In this document: positions 23,637 to 34,417 of the stretch, in pieces
Position numbering within the stretch: the first letter of the stretch is position 1
How the letters are laid out: each line of letters begins with the position of its first letter
NCBI GenBank assembly: GCA_010093485.1
Contig: MU001503.1
Location: 1,633,132-1,697,131, forward strand
Direction: 5' to 3'
DNA: 64,000 bases
Source of the DNA: Karstenula rhodostoma CBS 690.94
Lineage: Eukaryota; Ascomycota; Dothideomycetes; Pleosporales; Didymosphaeriaceae
Notes under the pieces: model-generated
The model's input: only the letters and a program-made list of their open reading frames with translations
What the model was told of the DNA's origin: nothing
Database searches by the model: none
Position numbers and translations under genes: made by a program

Positions 23637-25403
23637 TCACACCAAGAACCTGAAACCATTCTCCTGCGCCACCCCTGGAACCGCATTAATCGCACCCTCC
23701 ACATGCTCTCCTCTATCCAGCTTCTTGTTCAGCCTTCCCAGAATCACCCTCATCACGCCCGCCATGATGATAGCCAGTGCGGCCGTTGCGCAGTCCACGC
23801 TCAGCGGAATCGTCAAGTCGGGCTGCCGCCCGCCCTTCGGCTGCGGATACATGTAACTCGCATAGATCGAACTGGTGTTCGAGATGGCGTTGATGAATGC
23901 AAGAGCAGCCGCGCGCTTCGATGCTGGACGCGGTAGGGAGTTCGATATCCAGGCGAGCGCGACGACGTAGCCTGTGTATACGCCGGGAACCATCAGCATC
24001 ATCGCGACGTACCGTGGGGCGGTGGAGTGCGTGGCAGCACAGAGGATGAAAGCTACGACGCCGACGCAAAGGGGAAGTACGATGTGGAAGAATCGCTCCC
24101 CTGTGCGGTCTGCGTGCCATGCATTGAGGTAGGTCGTAATGACCGCGAGAACGTAGGGTGGAGCGGTAAGCAGCAAAGTCTTCACGTTGTCGTATCCCAG
24201 CGTCTTCACTATCGTTGGGAAGAAGTTCGTGACGGACGCCGATGAGACGATGGCCAGGAGCAGGACTGTCAGAATCCAGGTCTTGATATCAGCCAGTGCG
24301 AGCTTAAATCCATGGAACAAAGTTTGCGATTCCGAAGACGTCCAATCTTCTTCGCCGACATCCTCAACCAAGCGGAATGCTGCTAGTTGTCTTTCTTCCT
24401 CGCTCATCCATGTTGTTGTCCGGGGCATGTTGGGCAGCACAAAGAAGGCTCCGCAGGCGATGACAACGGTGATGGCGCCCTCGATGATGAATACCCATCG
24501 CCAGGCCCTGAGCCCTTTGGTGTTGTCCATGTTGCTGGTAATGCCGGCGGTAACCAGTCCTCCGAAAGCCCCGGAGATGAGAGAGCCGGAGTACAACACT
24601 GCAGTCCTGAACCCAAGCTCTTTCCTAGTGTACCATGACGACAAGTAGAACAAACACCCAGGGAAGTACACGGCTTCGATGAAGCCAAGGAAAAATCGAC
24701 ATGCTACAAGACCTCCGAAGCTCTGGCAAGCGCCTGTCGCGCCCGAAATGACGCCCCAGATCATCATGCATGTGGGAAGGAAAAGAGCTGGTTTTCCTGT
24801 CTTATTCAATAGCAGGTTGCTAGGTACTTGCATCAGGATATACCCCACGAACAGGATTGAGACCGTTGTCTGTGACGATGGTTAGGAGAGAGCACGATTG
24901 CAGTGATTCAAGACCGGGGTCGGTGCCGGATAGACAAAAACAACCACACTACCGAGTACTGTTTCTTCCGTAACAGCTGCAATCTGACTGGAAGCGAAAA
25001 TGAACTGCAAACTGACCTGATACTGTGTGCTTGTCAAGTTCAGCTCATCCTGCAATCCCGCCAATCGCACCGCCGCAATGTTGTTGCGATCCAGATAATT
25101 CATAATGTACATCAGAATGATCATGGGCAGCAATCGCGTATCGATCTTCCTCCGCAGCTTGGCCTCGGCCTCGGCGCGGTACTCCTGCGACATCGCCGCA
25201 ACGAGCGGAGGCGGCTGTAATTTCCCATGCGCAGGGCCATGCCCAGGTTCCGTGGGTTTCACCACATCGTCCGACATTTCGTCGACCGTGGGCTTGTGGT
25301 CGGGGTCGGCAGCCATTGTGCTGCTGGAGGCTGATGTGATGGCGCCGTAGTCTGGACTGTCGGCTAAGCGCAAACAGTCAGAGGTTGATGTGCTATGGGA
25401 CAA
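23637..25403 (-). CDS. MFS transporter, allantoate/anion:cation symporter (Dal5-like) family
   Basis: Two exons, 25403-25017 and 24869-23637, joined across an intron at 24870-25016 (GTCAGT…CACAG, phase 0), give 539 residues. Residues 1-75 are a soluble N-terminal tail. The first membrane helix is followed by the family-typical NYLDRNN (102-108) and, across the splice, QTTVSILFVGYILMQVPSNL. The second helix set follows a Glu/Asp-rich central loop. Length and layout fit the 12-helix anion:cation symporter family, which takes up vitamins, allantoate, carboxylates and similar acids at the plasma membrane. The exact substrate cannot be told. The first-exon frame reads on past the splice site into a spurious extension. 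Confidence 0.9.
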
Positions 25404-26511
25404 GAAAAGTGGCGGCGGAAGGAGGACACGGGAGGTGCGTGAGAGTTCTTATACGAAGCTTATTGAGCATCGGCGCCCTTACGTCCTACGAGGGAGCTGT
25501 TGACAGGCCATGATTACCAAACGAAATCACCTACATGTCCTGTTGGCCAGGATCGCTACCCGCTCCCCGGACGTCATTGTAGCGATGTGCCGAGCGTGTT
25601 CGGTCTTGGTAGTGATGCTGTTCCGTGATTTGTCGCTGGGAGAGGGGTGTGTTGCTGGCTAGTCAGTTGAGCGGTTCCTGATGTTACGGTGTCACGAGTT
25701 CGCGGTGTTGAACCCAGAGCGGGTAAAGTGCGTTGGATGGGGTTTGGCGGGGTATCGACCTGGGGAAGTTCAGGATGTGCGGGCCGTTTTGCGAATCCTA
25801 CGACCCAGTATCAGTACGCAGACGAGTAGCAAGTCGGCGGTATGAGTGCAGTACCTACACAATCGTAGGTTTAATTCGGTCTCTTATGGTAGCGTCAAAT
25901 TGGCGTTGAGGGTAATATACCACAAGGTACTGCAAATGTTCATACTGCGACGCTCGCGGCAGGACTTATTATACCACTTTCCAGCAAGCACTGTTTGACG
26001 TATGGGTCGGGCCGGACTCGGGGGGATTTTCCTGCGATCAACAACGTTGAAAGATGAGCGAGATACATGTAATCGACATACAATCAGTTCGTGGATATTC
26101 AGCGACATAATAAAGATGAGACGGAGGAAGTCGCTTTGGAGGCTCAACCCTAAAATGGTAACCGCTAAACGCAATTCCATCTACAACTTTAACCGCAACC
26201 GGTCATCAACGAATCCCAGCATCAACGCCATATAACTCTCACGATGCGTCGTTGCAGCTTCGAATCTCAGCGAGAGTTGCACAGACACAAATTTAACACC
26301 ATGACATTTCTCCATCAATAACATCGCTGGCCTCGCATGGTTCTTGCCAAGTTTCCATGTCATGACGTAGGCCTAGCTACACGACGAAGTAGCAGGGCAC
26401 CGCCACTCCAGCAGTCTTATCAATTCCAAGATGCAATATAGATCAAGGCATACCCGCCGAATGTTATGAGATCCTCCAACCAGGTCCTCGGAAACCCGTG
26501 TCTACGCCAAT
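25404..26511. other. Intergenic between divergent transporter and GH128 genes
   Basis: About 1.1 kb with only short frames. It serves as promoter for both neighbours. No RNA gene or repeat seen. Confidence 0.5.
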
Positions 26512-27582
26512 TTGGAAAAGATGGTTGACAACAGCCGCGACACAACCACTAAAACTATGGCCCGCCACCCCCAGCCCAGAAGAAATAAAAGTCGGAGTCG
26601 AAAAACCTCCACGCTCGTCGCACTCACCACTCTCCTCCTCCCCGTCCTCGCACAAGACAGCAAACGGGGCTTCGCCTACGTCGGCAATGCTCACGAGGCC
26701 GACAATAACCTCATCACCTCCTCCCGCACGCCTCTGAAGTGGTACTACAACTGGGCACCTTCTCCCCCACCACAGGTTCCGTCCCAGAATTTGGAGTTTG
26801 TCCCGTTGATACACGGCCTCGACGAAGCATCCTCGGACTCCATATCACGGCAACTCTCCGCCCTCCCGGATTCCTCTACCCATCTGTTGAGTTTTAATGA
26901 ACCGGACGGCACGACCGAGAGCGGCGGGAGCAGCATCAGTCCCGAAGATGCCGCGAAGGCGTACATCGAGCACATCGCAAAATTCCGAGAGGGCGAGGGC
27001 GGAGGACGCAAGTGGAAGATTAGCCATCCGAGCGTGACAGGCTCGGGGAACGGATTGGAGTGGTTAAAGGACTTTAACGCGTCGTGCTACGACATCGACG
27101 AAGAGAACGGCTGCCCAACAGACTTTGTAGCCGCGCATTGGTACGGGGCTTTTGATGGGCTTGCTTCGTGGCTGGGGACGCTGGATGAGTTCTACAACGC
27201 GAACGGCTCCCGAGAGGGGGACGATAAGCTGAAGATTTGGGTTACGGAGTTGGCGCTGCCGCAGCAGGATGAGCAGATGACGGTGCAGATGATGAATTCG
27301 ACGTTGCCGTATTTGGACGGCTTGGATTATGTGGAGAGGTATGCGTGGTTTGGGGCTTTTAGAGAGGGGGATGCGAATGAGTGGACGGGTGATGGGGTTG
27401 CGTTGTTTGATGATGATGGCGGGTTGACGGAGTTGGGTGCGTTGTATTTGGGCGGGGAGCAGAATGGTTTTGCTGAAGGACAGAAAGGCGAGGGCGAAGG
27501 CGCGGCGGGACAGTTACTGATAGAGTGGCAGTTGCTGTTGCTATTGACGCTGACTGCAACATGGTTCAGCAATTACTGGTAG
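26512..27582 (+). CDS. GH128 glycoside hydrolase (Asl1-type beta-1,3-glucanase), secreted, probably GPI-anchored
   Basis: A single exon of 356 residues. The ATG at 26557 (MARHPQ) may be the true start, because the signal peptide (TLVALTTLLLPVLAQ) follows about 17 residues later behind a basic stretch. Mature sequence begins near KRGFAYVGN, typical of the fungal GH128/Asl1 family. The two expected acidic catalytic residues are seen as FNEPD (Glu130) and IWVTELALP (Glu246), on a TIM-barrel scaffold with HWYG (209-212). Members act on beta-1,3-glucan in the cell wall. A linker rich in Gly and Glu and a C-terminal hydrophobic tail (QLLLLLTLTATWF) suggest GPI attachment. No introns are needed. Confidence 0.88.
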   Translation: MEKMVDNSRDTTTKTMARHPQPRRNKSRSRKTSTLVALTTLLLPVLAQDSKRGFAYVGNAHEADNNLITSSRTPLKWYYNWAPSPPPQVPSQNLEFVPLIHGLDEASSDSISRQLSALPDSSTHLLSFNEPDGTTESGGSSISPEDAAKAYIEHIAKFREGEGGGRKWKISHPSVTGSGNGLEWLKDFNASCYDIDEENGCPTDFVAAHWYGAFDGLASWLGTLDEFYNANGSREGDDKLKIWVTELALPQQDEQMTVQMMNSTLPYLDGLDYVERYAWFGAFREGDANEWTGDGVALFDDDGGLTELGALYLGGEQNGFAEGQKGEGEGAAGQLLIEWQLLLLLTLTATWFSNYW

Positions 27583-27837
27583 ATCAAGATCTCAAACAGG
27601 TGCTTCGTTCAGTATTGGGAAACTAGTTGAGAGGTTGTCGTCTCTTCATCAGAGATTGGGACAGGCCTTGGCCTCGAATATTTATCGCAGACACCGGTAT
27701 AATGACCCTCCAATCAGCTGGAGTACACGTGAAGGTATGAAATTCCCTATGATCATCGCTCATTGACGCCCAGACCGTGCCCATGCCGTCTCCGTTTTCC
27801 TTCCGCTAAACACCGTGCTGACCCCGATTACTCTCCT

Positions 27838-28661
27838 CTAAGCGGAGGTGATGGCCCGGCGGGTCGCACGACCCTGCTGCCTGGAGTTCAGGCGGTGAGC
27901 AATCGGCTCGGCCTTCTGGACGGCCTCGTTGGCCTCGACGAGGATGAGTTCAATGTGGCAGGGGTTCGACATGTAGGGGTTGATCTGCACATTATTAGGA
28001 ATCGCACAAGCATGTGAAGAATCGACGAGAACATACACGACCGTGAGCGCGGTATGTACGCCTTCGCTGCTTGGGGGCCTGGTTGGTCTGGATGTGCTTG
28101 ATGATCAAGTTGCTGGTATCGAGACCCTTGGTGTCGGCGTTGGCCTCAGCGTTCTTGAGCAGACCGAGGACGAACTCGGCGCTCTTGACGGGCCAGCGGG
28201 CCCTGGTGACACCGAAAGCCTTGCCTGTGTACACGTCAGCCCCATTCATGCACCCGAATGTATGCCCCGGTTGCCAGTATTCCAGCACGTTGAAGAATCG
28301 CGTTCCCCGCTCTTTCGCATCATCCACGAGGAAAAAATCGCAGCCACTCACCCTGCGCAGTGCGGCCGATGCTGCCAGCGAACCGCCTCATGGGAACGGC
28401 CTCCTTGTGCTCGATGACATTGCCGAGGAAGGTAACGGCACGCTCAAGACGCCATCCGTTGATGGACTGGGTAACCTCGCGGGTGTTCTTGAACGAGGTG
28501 CGGAGGTAGCTGCCGCGAGCCCTGGCGGACTTTGCGTTGTCGATCGAGGTGGCTGCGTAGCGGACCTGCGATACCGATTAGCTGGTGTCGCAATTGCGTG
28601 TGTGCGCGAAAAGTATTCGAGACGCTGTTCGCAGCTCCAAGGGCGGTGGACGACATACCAT
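27838..28661 (-). CDS. RPL17: 60S ribosomal protein uL22 (L17/L22 family)
   Basis: Four exons: 28661-28659 (only ATG), 28565-28352, 28224-28037 and 27984-27838. All splice sites are GT-AG and phases close, giving 183 residues, as expected for eukaryotic uL22. The start MVRYAATS is split by the intron directly after the ATG. The conserved core [18 protein letters not shown] and the signature [20 protein letters not shown] are intact. The protein lines the exit tunnel of the large subunit. Head-to-head with fibrillarin, 345 bp apart. Confidence 0.95.
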
Positions 28662-29006
28662 CGTGATGTGCGGCGGGTATCCTGTGTGGTTAGTTGAGGT
28701 CGATGTGCTCGCGAAGCAAATTCGAAGCCTGTGTGGGCGGTTACCTAAGCTAACACTTGGCGGGGCACTAGCCTTGTTGGGGCCTCGCGCGCTAAGCCTG
28801 CCGAAAAAATATTCTGAACTTCAAGTTCTCGTCCATAGCTCCAGAGCTCCACCGCAACAGCAACCGACGACAGCAGCGTGTCCACCGTTATCATTCTTTG
28901 GGGATTCGCCTTCTGCTAGCTTCACCGCATTAGCAATCGCCTGTAGCAACGCGCCTACAGCAACCGTACAATCACAGGAAGCGCTCCAGCTTTACCAACA
29001 TAACCA
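28662..29006. promoter_or_regulatory. Shared divergent promoter, uL22 / fibrillarin
   Basis: 345 bp separate the two start codons of genes needed together for ribosome production. A poly-A-type element (CCGAAAAAATATTC, about 28800) lies near the middle. No consensus could be assigned with certainty. Confidence 0.55.
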
Positions 29007-30179
29007 ATGGCTTTTACTCCTAGAGGCCGCGGCGGCTTTGGAGGAGGAGACCGTGGTCGCGGCGGGTCTCGTGGCGGATTCGGAGACCGCGGCGGTCGCG
29101 GAGGCCGTGGTGGCTTTGGCGACCGTGGAGGCCGTGGCGGCTTTGGTGACCGTGGAGGCCGTGGCGGTGGCCGAGGAGGAGACCGTGGTCGCGGTCGCGG
29201 TGCGCCGAGAGGTGGCCCGAGGGGCGGGCGGGGTGGAGCTGGCGGAGCTCGCGGTGGCGCGTAAGTAACCATGAGCAAGACGCTGAAACCGGGCTCACAA
29301 CGTGCACAGGAGAGTCATCGTTGAGCCGCATCGCCACGCTGGCGTCTTCGTTGGTCGTGGCAAGGAAGATCTCCTGCTCACCAAGAACCTCACACCCGGA
29401 GAGAGTGTTTACGGCGAGAAGCGTATCAGCATTGCGAACAGCGCGAACCCAACCAACGGCGAGGACGCTCCTGCAACCACTACTGAATACCGTGTGTGGA
29501 ACCCTTTCCGATCCAAGCTTGCCGCTGGTATCTTGGGCGGTGTCGACGACATCTACATGAAGCCGTACGTAAATTCTAGGGTACAACGTGGGCGTTACTA
29601 CTGTCGCGGATTTCTGGCAATATCAGGCTTCAGCAGGCAGTTAGGGCAGCTTTTTCGACCCAACCTCCCCCGACTATGACCATTGTGCTGACAATTCTTA
29701 GTGGAAGCAAGGTTCTCTACCTAGGTGCTGCGTCCGGAACTAGTGTTTCGCACGTTGCCGATATTGTTGGCCCAGAGGGTACTGTCTATGCCGTTGAGTT
29801 TTCGCACAGATCTGGCCGTGATCTGATCAACATGGCCACTCACCGCACGAACGTCATCCCCATCGTCGAAGACGCTCGTCACCCGTTGAAGTACCGTATG
29901 CTGTTGCCCATGGTCGACTGCATCTTCGCAGATGTTGCCCAGCCCGATCAAGCTCGTATTGTCGGTCTGAACGCCAGCCTCTTCCTCAAGGTCGGCGGCG
30001 GCGTCCTCATTTCCATCAAGGCCAACTGTATTGATTCGACCGCTGCGCCTGAAGCTGTGTTCGCCTCTGAGGTCAACAAGATGAGGGAGATGGGCATCAA
30101 GCCCAAGGAGCAGTTGACGCTCGAGCCCTTCGAGCGTGACCACGCTCTCGTTGCCGGTATTTACCAGCGAGCTGCATAG
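29007..30179 (+). CDS. NOP1: Fibrillarin, box C/D snoRNP 2'-O-methyltransferase
   Basis: Three exons (29007-29260, 29310-29564, 29702-30179) joined with GT-AG introns in phases 2 and 2, coding for 328 residues. Exon 1 is the Gly/Arg/Phe-rich GAR domain (residues 1-84), usually methylated and driving nucleolar targeting. Exons 2-3 carry the methyltransferase: the N-terminal domain starts [13 protein letters not shown], the SAM-binding loop reads [16 protein letters not shown], and [13 protein letters not shown] is the conserved fibrillarin block. Length and domain order match yeast Nop1. It methylates rRNA riboses guided by C/D snoRNAs. Confidence 0.96.
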
Positions 30180-30429
30180 TCGCGAGGCAGAGGTTATATT
30201 TGGGGGTTTCATGCTTTACGAGACAGATGGGTTGTGTGATATACCGATAGCTCGGAAAGGCAGGCGTTCCACGGCGCTCGGGATGGACAATGTTATGTAC
30301 TACCGGTTCTCTAGTTTGTCGCATACCAAAAGATTTGAACTTCGCTTTTCTCTTATCTCCGTGGGCTAACCATGCGTACGTTTCTAGTCTCCCTGGCTGC
30401 GAGCCTGTGACCTTCCCGCGCTGTCCCAA

Positions 30430-30986
30430 TCAATCAGCCAACCCACCCAACTCATCACACCGATACGAACTAATCATGTCCCCAAACCCATAGTCCGCCA
30501 AGTCCCATATACCCGGGTGCACAAAGGGAAACGCCTTCCCGCTGCAGTCAAAGTCCCTTTGCCCCATTAGCGTCCTAAGTTCACTCAGCACTCATCGAAA
30601 CGGGTTATACGTACGGATATGCCGTGCAGAAATACCCCTTATCCGGCCCCGTTGACGAGATCTTGTCGTTCCACTTGTCGTCCGCGTTGTCTGCAAGGCG
30701 TCAGTGGCTACCAGATGAAAGGCGTAGGTGTGTGTGGAGTACAGCATTTTCCCAGGTCAACCTGCACGTTTTCACATGCGCCCTTGAAACCGGCTTCTGG
30801 GCAGAGGTACAGGTGTGTGTTCTTGGGGGCAGGCGCGGGTGCGGGCGGAGGGTCGTCGCTACACGTTTGTCAGTCCAGTGCGATGAATGAATGAGGCTAG
30901 ATATGGGAGGAAGACCGGAGGCGGATGGTGGGCCAGGCGAAGGCGGTGGCGCAGAGCGTGGCGAGGGGGAGGCGCTTGAGCTTCAT
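30430..30986 (-). CDS. Small secreted cysteine-rich protein, effector-like
   Basis: Four exons rebuilt by hand: 30986-30916, 30858-30743, 30690-30615, 30574-30430. Phases close to 135 residues ending at TGA. Residues 1-18 form a signal peptide (MKLKRLPLATLCATAFA), then a Pro/Ala linker. The mature part has six cysteines (43, 52, 62, 84, 98, 127), with motifs YLCPEAGFKGAC, DKISSTGPDKGYFC and PGIWDLADYGFGD. I recognise this layout from uncharacterised secreted proteins of plant-associated ascomycetes; the Cys and KISS spacing is reminiscent of gamma-crystallin-like folds. Intron 1 has a weak GTCTTC donor, so the first junction is least sure. The gene converges on fibrillarin (250 bp between stops). 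Function unknown; host or microbe interaction is inference. Confidence 0.72.
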
Positions 30987-31295
30987 GATGGGCTCGGTGA
31001 GTGCGGAGTGGCGGAGTGAGACATTGCGTGTGTGGGATGGTGAGGCGGTTTTGTGCGCGTGGTGGGCATCCCTTGGTAGGTGGAGGGACGCGAGGAGCGC
31101 GTTGTGTTACAGTCGCGGTTAGAACGGCGGCAGGGCGCTCGGGTAAGGATTAGAGAAGGGATATGTTGGGAACAGATACGTGGGTTTGGGGGGTTGTTGG
31201 TTGGTAGGGGTGAGTATTGTGCATGCGGGGTTCCCCTGGAGTCTCAATGATATGGTATTGGCAGCCCCAACATGTTGAGGGCTTCATTTTGCTTT
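30987..31295. other. Intergenic, promoter of the small secreted protein
   Basis: 309 bp, G-rich on the plus strand. No other feature seen. Confidence 0.5.
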
Positions 31296-32587
31296 CTACT
31301 TGTACTTTCGAAGCCTCTCTCTCAGTTCCCACCCTCCAATTTCTTGTGCCGTGTAATGATCTGCACCAGGGATTTCTTTCAGAGTGCATGTAAGACCTAT
31401 GCGATCTTGCATGTAGCGACCACCTGCAAGAGGTGTGTTCTTATCCTTAGTCCCATAGACCATGTGTATCGGACCCTTTTCTCGCAGCGCCTCCAGTTCA
31501 AATCCCCAATAGCTATTGCCGGCGCGCCAGTCTTGCACGTAGCCCTTGATTCCGTTCCTGAGCCACTTTTCTAATTCGACCAACACCTTTCTGACCTCAC
31601 GGGTCTTTGTTTGGAGACCTTGCAATAGAACAGCATCGCGCTGTAGGTTCGGCCATTTTCGTGAGATTCGGGCTTTCAACCTCATCTCTGCCCACCAAGG
31701 GAATACCGTGAGGACAAATTCCCTCCACCACCTGCCGGGTTTTTGACCGCGACGAGATGCCTCTATTGGGGCTGCACCGACCAGGATACCCGTTGCGAGA
31801 ACTTCGCTTTTGGGCGCAAGTGCGGCTACGGCCAGAGCAAATGGTCCGCCACCACTGGTACCCAGAATCTGATATTTCCTGTAACCCAGAGCACGCATCT
31901 ATATCATCAGCACATTTTCGCACGCTCCGGCGCCGCAGGATAACTGACCAAAGCCCTTACATCTTGGGCATGGCTCACGACGGTGTAGCTTTTGACGTAT
32001 GTAGAGTAACCCATACCAGGCCTGTCAGGGCAAATCAATGGAACAAAGTTATTCCATCCCCATTCATGGAACGCTTGATAAACCAGACGTGTGCCGGGAG
32101 TGCCTGCCTCGAGAACCATAGGTATCATCTCCCGCTTGGGGTCTAAGCGTCCGAACATTGCAAAACTCATGACTCTCCCATCTTCAAGCTCTATGATATT
32201 TGTGTCACCTGGGTAGATAACATGTGGGAGCTGTAATATGCGTTCTCCGTTGCGACCTCGGCTTTCCCCAATTGTAGAGCCTCCTGTTTGGGGAACGCGA
32301 TCCTCGCGAGGCCGGTTTCCAGCAAGTCTTCGAGCGAGTTTCAGAGCATTCAGCGATTGAAGTGGAGCCAGAGGTGGAGCCGGGATCGTCTTCTTTTCAC
32401 CAGAGGAAGTAGACCGAACGCGGTGCTTTTGTGGTACCTTAGGTTTGATCGAGACGTAGCGCATCTGCTGCTTGCCTAGAGGCCAGGAAGTTTTGATTGG
32501 CAAAGAGCCCAGAGCCCGGACACTAACTGCTGTGGAACTTTTTCGTGCTCGCATCAAAATTCGGGGTCGTGGAAGAGTGCTCATATT
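31296..32587 (-). CDS. Alpha/beta hydrolase, possibly mitochondrial
   Basis: Two exons, to 31949 and 31898-31296, with an intron 31899-31948 (GTCAGT…ATATAG, phase 0). From the ATG at 32587 the protein has 413 residues; an in-frame ATG at 32662 would add 25. The nucleophile elbow GTSGGGP follows the splice junction, and upstream GTPGTR and CPDRPGMGYS are typical of alpha/beta hydrolase loops. ADHYT near the C-terminus supplies the catalytic His. The N-terminal ~50 residues are basic, Ser-rich and nearly free of acid, like a mitochondrial presequence. Substrate unknown. Confidence 0.85.
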
Positions 32588-32662
32588 TGAGGTACGGCGA
32601 GCTCTTATGGGTTGCTTGGCCAATGAACACCCCGGTTCTGTTGCTCGACCTCCAGTTCGCAA

Positions 32663-33118
32663 TCTCGAAGTGCGCGATCGCAGAGCTTCGCATCGGAACG
32701 AGGAAATGAGGCCGGTCTATTTTCCTTTGACTCTAGCTCGGTGTTTTTGAGGAGTTGGTGTTTGTTGATGTGAGGGATTTCGGACAAGCGGGCGGCTTGG
32801 TGCACGGGTACCAGTTGACAGGGGCCTACCAATAAGCTTCTTGGCAGGTAGAAGGTACCTTTGGACAGTTAAGATGCACCCCTATAAAAACAAAGAAAAA
32901 GTAAAGCACAGAAAGCATAACAGAGTGCAGCTTATTTCAGTGAGCCAGCAGCGACGATATCGAAGCCGTTTTTCGACATTTGTGAGTTGTTGCAATCTAT
33001 AAAATTACTCGAATCAGCAAGCACCCATATCATAAGAAAAATCCGCAGACAACACACACTCTCATCGCAAAACACAATCATCTCATTTTCGGAACACTGA
33101 GTTTTGTCTGCAAATCAT
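32663..33118. other. Intergenic
   Basis: Promoter of the hydrolase on one side and 3' region of the secreted protein gene on the other. No further signal. Confidence 0.5.
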
Positions 33119-33483
33119 CTAGTCCGCAGTAGCCCCTCCAGCCCCATTCTGCTTACAGTAATAGTTCAACTCATCGCCCCCAATATGCTTCGCGGGCGAG
33201 TTGCAAGAAGGAAGCCCTCCAACCGTTTGCTACCAATGTCAGCCTACGGCCCATCTCTTTCTATCTGGGAACTACTTACCATTACGCAGTCTGGGCACGT
33301 ATCCCACTGCTTTGAACCAGTATTCCGGCCCGCGTAAGCTGCACATGCGGCCTTGGTTGCGGCATCGTTGTAGACCGTTTGGCCGCCGATGGTGTCGACG
33401 CAGAGACCGCTCCAGTGGAGATCAGCAGCTACGAGAGGTGCGAGTAGAGTCGTGGCGAAGATGACGTTGGATGTGAAGTGCAT
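33119..33483 (-). CDS. Small secreted cysteine-rich protein
   Basis: Two exons, 33483-33280 and 33229-33119, with an intron of 50 nt (GTAAGT…GGTAG, phase 0), code for 104 residues. The signal peptide is MHFTSNVIFATTLLAPLVAA, and the mature protein starts DLHWSGLCVD. Six cysteines (28, 47, 63, 66, 77, 93) and the motifs WDTCPDCVM and HIGGDELNYYC are seen. I recognise the LHW…IGG…WDTCPDC…GGDE..YYC layout as a recurrent uncharacterised ascomycete secreted family. The upstream in-frame ATG at 33585 would add a non-secretory leader and is unlikely. Function unknown. Confidence 0.78.
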
Positions 33484-34417
33484 TTTGAACAGTATGAACG
33501 GACGTCGGCTGAACGAAACGAACGTGAAGTAACGAATGTGATTACAAAACGAGTGACGGAATTCAAAAACGAGTGTTGGATACAAGGTGGGGAGCTGTGG
33601 TGAGCAAAAAGGGCGTGCAGTGGGGTTGTACTTGTACGCCGTGCTCAGGAGCTGAACTCAGTATCCCTGAGACACCATGGTGTCCAGCCAAGACTCGCAG
33701 GACACATGTATCCCACGTCGCGCAAGCCGAAATCGCCCTGCGGGTGTATCTCGGTGGTAAAGTGGCGATTATCATCATCTTGAAACATCGACTACCTTCG
33801 CAAAAAAGTCAAGAAACAGGAAAGTCTTCTACTCAGCCCGCCCAGACTAGAGCCACCAAGGCATAAAGAAAGACCGAGATAAGGACTATGCGCCCTTGTT
33901 GCTGAAGTTATAGTGGGTTCGCCACGGCTGAGACGTGTGGAGGTTCATGCGGCTCATGCGGAGTCGGGCCGCATGTTTCGACGAGTCAGACTGGGAAATG
34001 TATTGACAGGCAGCCAATCAGAAACATGCGGTGGAGGAGCACGTGTAGGGTCATCCCACATCAGGGAGATTCGGGGGAAGACGGTTGTGGTAGCGTTCGG
34101 CCGGTCAACGGTCAATGTGCTTACCCATGTCAAGCGGAAGGGGGTCCACATGGGAGGACGGTAAGAGACTCAGAAGAAATGGTCGGTCCGAAAAAAGTAC
34201 CTTGCTTGCTCCACTGTAAGTTCTGCCAAGATGATATGCATGAAGCTTTGCAGGATTACATAGCTGCCTTCGACACGAGGTAGAAAGGAGAAGATGGTAT
34301 AAGTCTGCTGAAGGTCGCTAGGAAGACGCCGTTCACTCCATCCACTCGTTTATCCTTCTATTCCTTACCACAGTCACTCGCTGATTCTGTTCTTGCATCC
34401 ATCACTCTTTATTCACC
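33484..34417. promoter_or_regulatory. Divergent promoter region between two secreted-protein genes
   Basis: About 930 bp without coding signal. A TATAAG box lies near 34298 and a pyrimidine-rich leader (about 34327-34417, CACTCAC/TTCC words) precedes the effector-like gene. Confidence 0.5.

Noticed and set aside
28955..29278. Proline-rich minus-strand frame of 107 codons
   Set aside because: It is the antisense of the Gly/Arg-rich first exon of fibrillarin; the repeat composition keeps all frames open.
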